Positions 50,701 to 62,700 of a stretch of 64,000 nt of DNA are shown in pieces. Position 1 is the stretch's first letter. Every line of letters begins with the position of its first letter. Where the stretch lies: assembly GCA_027574665.1 (NCBI GenBank), contig CM050650.1, positions 51,505,304-51,569,303 on the forward strand. The letters are read 5' to 3'. The translations under genes and the position numbers were made by a program. Origin of the DNA: Rhynochetos jubatus (lineage: Eukaryota > Chordata > Aves > Eurypygiformes > Rhynochetidae). A model generated the notes under the pieces. It worked only from the letters and a program-made list of their open reading frames with translations, did no database searches and was not told the origin of the DNA.

Positions 50701-53700
50701 CAGAAGTTCAGTGCAATGACTGTAGAATAAGTAATGCTGATACTTTTTAAGCAGCATATGTTAAGTTCTGTTTAGTTCTCCTTTCCACAGCCCACAAGAA
50801 ATGGTAGAATTGGGGGGGAGGGGGGTAGTAGTACTTGTCATCAATGCACCCTAGAGTTATCAAAATGGTAGAAGCTCTCAAAGCAAAATGCATGAGAGCT
50901 CAGGCAACTCTAGAGAGCATTATTAATTAAACTGAACCATAAAGCAATGACTTCACTTAGAAAAAGAGCCAGAGTTCATTTTTCTTGTTTTCCCAATTTG
51001 ACTAACCAGTTCTCCATGTGAGGAGCAGTACTTTTCATCTACTCAACCAGGAAAAAATTCTGTACCATATTTGGTCTCTTCCCATACTTTGGAAACGCAC
51101 ATGTATTACTGAAAACTGAGCCATTACCATTCAGCACGATTTGATTTCTTCTAACATTTTTGTATGAACTAGCTTGTTTAAGCGACTAATACCAAGCCCA
51201 GTAGGTTTTAGTACACGAACAAAGGAATTAAGACCATTGACAATATCAGCATCCACTGTCCACCGCCCATTTCCTGAACTCACCTGAGTTCATGTGAATA
51301 GGACCTCTGTAGGTAAGAGTCAGAAACCCTTCACTAGACAGATACAAGGTTTTGTCCAATTCCACCAGCCTCACCGACGTCAGATTTTCTGCTTCACATC
51401 CAGCAGCTGTTTTGCCATTGATTTGACCACAATCCGGCATGGGTCCACAAATGTTCAGCTACAAGTTTTGAAAACATGTGGGTGTACACAGTTTTAACTG
51501 CATCAGAAAAATTAGGTCTACATAGCCATTTCTACATCACTAAAACTCACTTGTCAAGAACTACATCAAACAGCATGAAGCGTCTATCATTTCTAGACTG
51601 CGAGACAACCAACTGTAATACAGGAACTATATCCTCAATCTTCAGCTTACAGGGTCCACAAATTCTCCCCACTAGAAGTACAGGAGGTGGTTTACCAAGT
51701 TTATTCTTAAACACTATGATACTCTGTGGACAGCCTAGGACTACCAATACATGCAGACTGCATTAAGAACACTGGTAAAAAAACCACACAGATTAAATCC
51801 GTTTCTAGGCTTCCACTGCCTATTTCTTCAGCAACAGCTGATAAACTACTATTATGCAACAGAATCCATTACTGGAAAGCCATGCATAGCCTCGAAAGCG
51901 TGGCTACCTTATGATTGCTATGGACCAGAAGTTCAATGCTTTTAAGACCATCTGAGACGAATCAAGTTATCCTCCATTCCTCCCCTCAAGCACAACACTT
52001 TCCTGTCAACTCAAATTTCATTAAGAGGACTCAGTCAAAGCTCCACTCACTCACTGTGAAAGACTGGGAAAATGCAGCAACAGATTGTACAGTCAGAATC
52101 CTTACCAAGAACTTCTTCCCAATGCCAGTAGCCATATAGCCTTTTGCAGAAGCTAGTGGCTGCAGGTTGAACAGAAAGCCAGTGTTTGGATCTCGCACAG
52201 AGCAGGACTGAAAAAAAACCAAACACAATAGCCTTATTTTCTCCTGCATTTATTCTGTTGAAGTTTTACCTCTAACTTGTTTAAAGTGGGGATTTATACG
52301 TATTCCTAGCCTGCATACCAATCAGCAATTTAATCTGGACAACCAGAATACATCTCTAGTAGTAGCAGCAACACTTTTCAGTTCTTTTGCACAGTTGTCC
52401 GTTGACATCAACCACATACCAACATATCAAACTGCAGTTTAACAGATGACATCTACCAGGTTAGCTAAGAGCAAGGAAATTTCAACTGGGGGCTGTTTCC
52501 ACACTAATGTGTTTACGTTGAAACCTGTAAAGTAGAAGGCACTGAGTAGCTCAGTGTAAAAAAAAAAAAAAGACAGCCTAATATGATAATCTGTACACAA
52601 ACAAGGACAGTATATATCCTTAAATATAAACTCAGTTTTACTAGCAACCTTGTAAGCGAGTGAAACATTCGGTGCCATTGCAAGTAAGTTGTTTGAGAGA
52701 GCGTGCTTTAATACTTGGGTCAGAAGTTATGCATTTCACAAACACTTCAAGAAGAAAGCAGTAAGATATCACCAGACTCCATCATGATCAACTTCAGACT
52801 TCACTGTAGTTAGTTTTCTCTAAGAGTCATTGAAACAGAGCAACCAGGAGTGTTAGAAATAAGTATTATGTTGAAACCATGAATACAATTATATCCCCCT
52901 TTCTCACCTGAGAATCATCTTTTGTTTCCTTGATTGGACAAGCAGCCTCAGTTTCCCATAAGAATGTGGCCACACATTCCTGAATAGCTACAAACCGTGG
53001 GCTGCTGCTCTGGAAACAGATTGCAAAGAGAAGACCAGAATAAGTGTAACATCCAACACCACCTTTGTTTGAGCTTCCACCTTATGAGAAACTGCCAGGT
53101 TCTTCCAAATGACTTCACTACAAATGCACACAATTCCCACCCCACTTCCCTCTTCCCCTATTTATTTTGAAGGTCACCACGGAAAACTGTGTCTAGCTAA
53201 ACATTTAGCGTACCATTAAGCTTTATCAAAGAACTGAATGACATCCGAATATTCAGATTGAGTTCAGTACTGAATCTAGACGTGCATAACCACACCGTGC
53301 TTCAGTCTAAGCTTTGAAGACTTTGGGGATATAATGAATTTTCTGCTATTAAAAAAATCAAGTAATCAAGCAACACAAAACTGTTAGCTGAGGTAACAAG
53401 GTAACAGGACTATTAATTATACACGCTTCATTTCAGCGTTTTCAGGCAAAAACTAAGCAGTTAATAACTGCTCCAAGTCACAGATTTTCACCATACCTCT
53501 TGGGATCACGTAAGTGAGGGGAGTTGTAAGACCTGCAAGAACAAGTCTAGACCAGCTTCAGTCTAATGATCCCCACAGTTTAAACTTCAGCATGTGGAGT
53601 CGTATCAGCAAAAACTTTATAGATTTATGAGCTCCTCTAGAATCAACAAGCTACAGAGGATGCAAAACTTAATCCTGAAGATACGCTCTACAATATTCTT

Positions 53701-56700
53701 CCTCTTGAGGGTCTGCAATATTGGCATGTGTAACTCCTCAGTCTTAAGTCCCCATGTATTTTTCATGCTAATTAGACTAGTATGAAATATCACTGTCCAC
53801 TGAGGCTGTTGGTTTTTTAACTAGTTTTTGCCTATGATAAAATAGTCTGAGATACATGCTTCTCTAAGTCAGCTTTGTTTTTACATCCCTATTTCAAGTC
53901 CTCAAGGAGTCTCCATTGTCATGAACCTGCTTTACACTACACATCTTCATGTAGCTTCATGTTAAATGACAGAAAACATACGATGAAGCAACAACTGAAA
54001 GATCATTTGTCCTTACAAGAGTGCCCTGGGAACAGATGAAGTGGATGGTGGTGGAGTAAGTAGTTTTGTTTCCATCAGCATCAATACACACAGAGCCATT
54101 TGTATAGGTCAGAAAAACATGTCCAGGTCTTTCAACTACTAGTCCTTTGCTGGCAACACCAAGATTACTAATAGAGGTGACTTCAGAGTAAGAAACCTAG
54201 AAATAAAGAAAAGCACGTCAGCAATTCTAAACTCAAGAGAGGAGTTACAGAAACAGTCAAAAAGAAAACACCTACTACGACAGTCTTATATACAGAAGGC
54301 TATCCTGAGAGTTTAGAAGATAACAGAGGTGTAGAGATCTCCCACCATTTCTCCCCCATTCTGTGCTTGTTTCACATATTTAACAGAAAAGCTCCACAAG
54401 CAGGTGTGGTTTGGGGTTTTTGTTGTTTTTATTTTTAGTACAATAAAGTGCCTGTAGTACCTCACAAGAGCCATCCTCATCTCACCAGCTACACAGCTCA
54501 GGAATTTAGAGAGGCCTATGCTTCACACACAGTTAAGTAGGACTTAATTTGTACAGCTCTTTAAAAACAGACTGTATATGGAAGCCTCCAGGCCTTCTTA
54601 GAATTGACCCTAAGGATCTACCATGCTTAGCAAAGCCTAAAAAGCACTAACAGAGCTTTAGAACAATAGGTGCTACTACCAAGGTCCAAAATAATCTTCA
54701 CTTCTGCAAGATAAAATAGTTTCTTAAAAATAGGAAACACCAGTTAAGTTAGTAACAGCAACAAAAAAAGACTATACCTCCAAAGCAGCTCTGTCCACAA
54801 AGACTTCTGCTTTTCACACCCTTTTTATTTAAAAAAATCCTCTGCATTTATGTTGACCCAATGTGCTCACTTTTTACCCCAATGTCTTCAGCAATGAAGT
54901 TATGAAGTCCTAGTGTGTCTCCACCCGTAAAGTAATAGCTTTACACAACAAGAACTGTTCTGTCTGTTCTAAAGAAGGAAGCTGGACAGGTTGGTGAGCC
55001 TCTAGTTCAACCTTCCCTACAGCTTTGAGTAGCACAGAAGCCTGGCCTAGGGCAAAGTGTCTATCCAGCCTGTCAGCACAAACAGTCGCACAATGAATTG
55101 TTACACTTCAGGGTAATATGGACGTAGAAGCCTATAGCTACTTTTTCTTGGCAACTTCTGCCTAATCTACTCCTCAAAGCCAAAAGAGAGCTTGGAGGGG
55201 GATAGCAGTCTTTAAACACATTTCTTCCACAGTTCAATCTTAAACAAGCCAGAGGCAAGGGAGAATAGCCAGGAGCACAGCCTGTTCCTGAAGCAATGCT
55301 AGCAGTCCCAGACTGCAACAGTTTGTCTGCCTCTGCAACACAGAATAAAGAATCATGCATGTCAAACGTGACACTGCTACGCTTGTAAAAATTACAGTCT
55401 TGGTCTCTGAAGAGGTAGACAGGAGGTCGCCACTCTGCATTGATTATGCCAGCATTACAGATATACATAATACCACTGTGTTTTGCACAAAGCAGCCAGA
55501 ACTCACGTGCCTATCTTGCACAGCCCTTAATCTCACTCCCCTGGTGAAACAGCTCTGAGCTGGGAAGGAAAGGCTACTCACATGATCATGTCGATATTCC
55601 ATCTGACAGACAGCTGCTCGCCGGTCACACCCAGGGACAGCAATCAGCGTTCGACAGATGTTTATGTAGTACTTCTTGCGCTCGCTTGGTCTTGAATTAT
55701 CCATGGCATACCAGTTTTCACCTTTCCTCTCAGATTTTGCTAAGCTGAGCAGGAAGAGAAAGTTCTACACTAAGAACGCATCCTTCAGATGCTCTCTAGT
55801 TTTCTTTGTCAGTCTCAAGAAACAGAGCAAACACAGGGCATTCAGAACAACATTTTCCCTCTCATTTTTAAGTGTTAAAATTAAAAAGAATACTCCTAGG
55901 AAGCAGAGCACAGTTGACAAAGCATTAAGTTTTTATTATGTTTAAAACCATCCCAAAAAGTCAGGTTACACCTCAGGAGGCAAGTCAATATAGTAGAGGC
56001 AAATACTGTTTTCATTTCAAGATACTTGCAGTTCTGATTGTCACAACAGACAGAAGTTTCTAGTGCTGCCTACACTGGAAACCAACTTCATCCAGTGCTA
56101 AGCTGTCAGCTAGAACACTAAACTAGAACAGACAAGTTATGTTGTATATGTTACTTTCCTACCTTGACAAGTCATATTGGTCCATGGTGTTGGGATCAGT
56201 CACAACACATTCCAGAGGCATTTCAGGACAAGCATACTCAGTGTACCATCTGAAGTTGTAGGTATAGTTATCTTCTTTCTAAAAGCCAGCAGAATGGGTC
56301 AGTGAGGCTTTCCACACAGAATACTTTGCAACTCACAGCTGCTCCCTTATAAGGTAAGCTTGTTATTTCCCCTTGGTTTTGGGATATACCTTCTCAGACT
56401 GACTTGCATAGGTCTGTTTTGTTGTAGATCCTGTCATTTGCTGCCTCACCAAAAATACTCTTTCCAAAAATAGCAGAACCAGAGCAACTACAGCAATGTA
56501 ACTGCTGTCTTCTGTGTTACAGGACACACATTCCTACCACTTGTTACTTCTCAGTCAGTTTGGATTTTTTTTTCAGCTAGAAATACAAGATGATCAAAAG
56601 CACTAGTAATTACACGGCCCAGAGACTAGAGAAAAAGTTAAGCAAGAACCTGGATCCAAGTGAACAGCTTACTGTTCAGTGTTCAAGACAAGTTTTATGG

Positions 56701-59700
56701 CTGCAAGAAGAGGCAGACACACCATGAGAAATAACTATTTCTCTTAACCTGCTTTATAGATATTGGGTATTTCCATCCAAGAATCTCTGCTTCCACTGGC
56801 CTAGCAGCAATTTTTATCAGGATTTTGGGATGGACATACTTCCCTTTTTCATATAGGACTTCTTACCTGATATTCCGGCTGACCTATTCCAGCCTGATGG
56901 TCACACAGGAAAGTTATAAGGGTAGATCGCTGTGTCTTCTTCTCATTATTGTATGCTGTACCATTTTTGTAGGTCAGCTGAATCAGACCATCATAATACG
57001 TAAGTTTGGAACTGGGCAGTCCAAGACTCCAAAACTGATCCTTACTAGAAAAGATAAAGTGGACTTTGAGACTGAACAGAATACAAGATTAATTCACCCT
57101 TTAAGAGAAGTCTTACAAGTAGCAGGCACACAAGTAAGTTTATAGAAGACACCGTAATAAGACAAAATAATAAAGGATAGCTGACTAGATATAAATGAGC
57201 TTGAATGAACAGAATCTACCAAAAGGAAACCCTTTGAACAGGTGTCCTTCTTTGGAAAGGAAAGGAAGTTGTACCTTGCTTAGATATCTAGAGATTTTTA
57301 ACACTCTTTTCTCTAGGAGGGACAGAAATACCAAGTTCCCATTCTCCAGGGTAGAATTCAAACTGCATTCTCAAACTGGATCCATGCAAATACATGTGGA
57401 CAGTGAAGACCTAACACTGCACAACAGCAAGTCTCCTCAGGGAAGAAAACTGCCTTCACATGCTCTTAGCTCAAGGACCAGCTTTGGTTCAGAGAGGTTT
57501 CTTTACTCTCACTTAACAATGGTTCTGTCAGACCTAGCCTGACCACCTCTCGCTGAACATCATTTTTGGTGTCTGCAGTGAACTCTTTAGCTGGGGAGTA
57601 ACTCAGACAGAGCCAACTCGAGTACAGCTGCATGTGTTTGCACTGTACCACATCAGGCTGACCTGGAACCTGAAGCATAGACATACTGTCTCAGACACAG
57701 ACTGTCGAAGATAATAGCAGTGATGTTGTTAGAGTAGCAGTACACACCGGGACTGTGCCTGCACAGCACTTTTCATAATGGAAACAGGGTGCAACACTCA
57801 AGTTCCAGGCTCCACCCCTGCATAAGGCAGCCACTACTCATGCCAAGGGTAGTAGTGCTTCTTTAGCCCAGCTCCTGGAATCCAGCTGACCCTGAACCCA
57901 AATAGTGGGTTGTCTTAATACAGCTGCAGCAGTTAATCTACAGCTTACAGTCCCTATGGGAAACATAAGGGGGAACAATGGACACTCACTCAATCTCAAA
58001 AACTGGCTTAAGCAAGATTACATGTGTGCAATTTGCTTGAAACAGCTGGCAGTATAATTACTACTGCATTACCCAATCATATTTTACATATGAATTACCT
58101 GAATCTATTACAGGCAACACAGTAATTATTTTACATGCAAATTGTTCACTGTTACATAGAGACAACACATCATGCAACAGGAGATCATCTACTACACATC
58201 ATGCAACAGGAGATCATCTACTACACACAACAGAACTAGTTACTCACCTTTGTGTTACTTGGCATGCTGCTGATTTTGTATGACACAACTCATCCGGCAC
58301 ACTGCCACAAATGCTTATGTGAAACAAGTATTCAGTTGTATTAACTATATAGTGTCCATTTTTCTTGGCCAGAGGTGATAAATCAAAAGAGAAGCCTAAT
58401 CAGGAAGGAATAAGCTTTATCAGTTTAATTTTTCCCTGCCATCTCTCCCAGGTTTTGATTCTACCGGTAGCACACCTAGTTCACTTCTCCCCAAATAAGT
58501 CTCCTTCCACGTAGTTATTGTTCCAGAAACTATCTGGACATCCTAAAAGCATGTTTTCTTATACAGTGATATTTACTGCAGTAAAATGCACATTACACCT
58601 ATTCTCCTCCACACACACACACTAGAGGAATGTTAAGCTTATGTTGTTCTGATCTTACACACACATGCTTAAAACTGCTGTGCTCCAATGTTGTGGGTAC
58701 TTAGACTTAAGCTGAACTCGCTTTGTTCTTGTGCATCAAAAGGACTCAGTGTTTGACGCAAGTTCTACCCCTCATGACCTTTCAATTTGCTGAAAACAAA
58801 CACATACCTGCCTGAGGATCAGAGACCTGACAGTTGTCTCCTTCAGTTTTAGACAGGACGCACGCAGCAGCAGTATACCAATCAAATGCATATGAACATA
58901 CACCCTCAGACATCAAGATGGGAGCACTTTCTAGATCACCTGATATCACAAGAGCAACGTGTTACACATACAGACAGTCAGGCTGCAAAAGGAACTATGA
59001 ATTTAAGCCAAGGAACACTAACTCCTCCCCAGCAAGAGACCAAGTTTAACTGTTAAAGTACCGCTCCTGTGAAAATGAGCGCTACAGAGAACCAAAAATT
59101 CCATGCACAAATATTTTTGCATCCTTCTCTCCAGAATAAATGTTTAGCCCAGAGGAGAAGATGCACCGCTCAGTCTGCTCCTGAGAACTATCACACTCTT
59201 CAAAAACAACAAAAAAAAAGTTTGCTTTGATACAGAAACCTGCTACAAATCAACATTATTAGGAAGTAGTGCATAACCTGATCCTAACAGCCAGCACACT
59301 TGGAGGATTCAGCTTCCTCAGGCTGAAGTAGAGGAATACAGGTTTTGTTACACTAGGAGGTGGTTTAACTGGTGGACTATTACGTGGAGATGAACAACAT
59401 TAACAACTTCTGCAAATGCCTCTGCTTTTCATCAACTGCAAGCAATTTAGACAAAACATACTCATTGGAAAAAGGTTAAAGTAACCCATCTCAGTTAGAA
59501 CCAGTCTTTCCCATCAAGACAATCTAGGGAAAGAAAGTGCTTCACACAGCTTCCAGGTATTTATGGAGCTTTAAACACTTATACTTTCATCCTGTTTGGG
59601 AGAATCTTAGTTCAAGAGACTTACTTGAGGGTCTTTAAAGAGTACTTGTATGAGAGGTGAACAGAGCTAAATACCTGCAATTACACTGTTATCATACCAG

Positions 59701-62700
59701 TAAACAAACCACAATGCTTCAGCTTTTGCATGGAAGGAAATAAGAAACAAGCACATGCTAATATTCAGCGCTCATGCCTGGGCATATTAAATGACTTCCA
59801 CTTTTTAACTGCTCAGAAAACAGGGTGTGGATAGTCTCACCTGGCCTGCACATTAGAGTGATGACAGTTTTGATTTTTTTGTTAACACCACAGCTCTCTC
59901 CATTTGAATAGGTTAGTTTAATATTTTCTCCAACCTTTTTAAGAGAAGACACAAATGTTCCAAGATTCTTACTCTTGTTTTCTTTATCTGCAAAGACAGC
60001 AAAAACATCACTTTTGTTTCCCTGGAAAGACAGGAAGTTTACACTATTAATATTAATTAGCCAAATGCAAAGTCTTAAGAAGGCACATCATTAGGATTTT
60101 GTTTTTAAACCTCACCACAAGCATGCTACAAAGCCTGGAGGAGACAGTAATACCATTCTTTAGTTAGAAAGGACTACTTGCATCATTTCTTCTAAGGCCT
60201 TTGGGAGCACAAGAGAAACACGCTCCTAACTTCAGTTTCCTCAAATAACTGAAGGCACACAGGGCAGCCAGCTCCATTTGCAGAGGAAGTGCAAGTCTTC
60301 AGAGTCCTAAAAAAAGCCCCAAAAAGACTCACCTACAGAGCAAACAGCAGCATCATCTGGGCAGATGGAAGCTCCTCCTCTCTTCAGCACTTTATGGCAG
60401 ACATTGATGTAATAACGCTTCCTGTCTACCTCCGAAAAGCTACTGTCCACAGCTTCCCAGTTTTGGGCTGACTCTGAAATACAGGGCATTGTTAAGAACA
60501 AGTCACCTGGCTTAATTGCTCTAGCCTCTCCATGCCTAAATGCCTTTAATCACAAAATAGACCCAAATTAAATCACTTGAGATGACAGCAACCAAGACAG
60601 CCATGGATATGGCTATTTCAATAACACACTCACTCCTTTTGGGATGAGGGAAATGAATGCCAGTACCCCAGAAACACATGAAGAAAACCAAAAGCCAATT
60701 AACGTTCAGCTACAGAATAGCACTAAAGATGGCAAGTAAACTTGGGACAACTGTAACTGAAAGCTAGTTTTCACTGCCATACCTGAACTGCGGATCAGAG
60801 GTGACAAGTCATAGTGCTTTTTCTTATCAGCCACTCTGCAAAGGAAATCTTCCTTCTCTTTAACACATGCATATTTTGTATCCCAAGTAAAAAAATACGT
60901 GCAGTCCACTTCACCGGTAAACACTGGAGTTCCTCTACCCTCATTACCTTAACATTGAAGATGGATAAACAGATGTTAGGTTTCCAGTCAGGGAAGGGGG
61001 AAGAAAAAAAAAAACAACAAGGAGACTTGAGGACTAGCAATGAGCAAGGAAGACAAAAATCCTTTTGCTGCACAGGACTTGTGTTTGTGATTTGGTTTTG
61101 GGTGGTTTTTTTTTTTGTTTGTGGGGTTTGGGGGGCAGGTTTTGAGGGGAGGCAGGGTTGGTTTTTTTTTGTTTTGCTATTGGTTAAGAAATGAGACTCT
61201 TTTACACCTCAGTATTCTTGATCAGTGTAAATTTAGAATAGCAGTGCTACTCCACAGCACAAAACATTCCTGCCAGCCATAGCAATTAGTGGTTACTAAC
61301 AATATTTATTCCTCGTGTTAGCTGTGGCTCAAAGCATGCATTCCTTTGAACATAAGGTCTATCAGCAAGCACAGAAGTCAAACCCTGAGCAGAGTCAGAG
61401 CTTGTTAAACTCACCTGCTGTTTCATTGCACTCAAAGTTTATGACAGTCATTCTCTGAAAGCCGGAACTACATGCATCCCCATTCGGGTAAATTAAAGTG
61501 AGATCCCCATCAGAATATCTGAGTAAAAAGACAGTTTTGGATAGGAACATGGGACCAGACACAATTACAGTGTTCTTCACATAACAGAAGCCATACTCTT
61601 GTTTAAATAAAAATCGTCTCAGAGGTAAAACAAACGCTTGTCCAACATTAATACTGACATTTCTACTGCAACAGAGGCTTGAATCTGCTAATTTTTCTGG
61701 TTACTTTTGAACAATTTGTACAAAGTTCAAAGAATGCTCTAAACCTATCCCAGCTTAGAACAAAGAGGGAGAGGGTAATCAACAAAGATCAGTCATTCAG
61801 ACAAGTCAATGGGGCTTAAAGAGCCTTTACACACCTTAGGGTTTGGTTCTCAAATCTTCCTGCCACTTTTTGCTGGTTGTTTGAAGATTTTACTTGGCAA
61901 GATGAAGTGTATCCTGTGCTGTCCTTGCAGCTACCTGCAGTGGTTTTCCCACATACGTTCAAGTAATAGTAATATTCCTCTTGGTCATCCTTGGCTAAAT
62001 ATGGTGTGACATAATCTGAAGAAGAAAAAGTAGTAAATTCTACAACACAGCAAAAGAGACAAAATACCCCCAAATATCCATAGAGGACATTTTTCCTGTC
62101 TCCAAACGTGGAACTAGAAAACCGGCTAGTTACACCACAAAAGATAAAAGTGAGTTTACCTGGAAGTTGAGTAAGTGGACTTAGATCAATGGAGATATCA
62201 TGTTGCTCATTAGTCAGAAGACAGGTCTTGCTCTCCAGGTAATCCCTGTGACAGGCATACTCTGTAGCCCACTCAATTTCATACCGGCAATTTGTTTTTG
62301 CTGTGAGTTTAGGACCTGCACTCTGATACAGAATTGAAGAGAATTTAAATCACAAGTACAGAGACTTATTTGAAATATGAACTTTAAAGCAGCAGTGTCA
62401 CATTTGTTTAGGGTTAGTAATAACTAACTTCACCTGTAAATTGCTTAACAGCTGCAAACACTGTCCCTGGCCCCTCAGAAATAGGTGTTGAGAAGAAATT
62501 AAAACAGCTCTTAAGGGTGTAGCAAACTAGAAGTCTAAACAGAGGTAAAGTATCAGGCATTAGCAGAAGGTCAGCAGCAGTAACAGTACATTAAAAAGCA
62601 CTTTTCCTTAACACGTTGGCAAAAGCAGAGATATTTGAGCCCAAACTGCTAAGCACAGCTTGAACTGTGTTTGCCTCAGAGGAGTTCTCAAAGAAGAGAG

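Noticed and set aside
55582-55739. Alternative acceptor (gctta-g) for IGF2R exon 18
   Set aside because: It would shift the frame after the AG ending of exon 17; the acceptor five bases earlier keeps the frame and restores LAKSE.
60783-60940. IGF2R exon 11 starting later, at ggtagagg
   Set aside because: Joining there to exon 10 gives an in-frame TAG; the gttaag acceptor is the one that keeps the frame.
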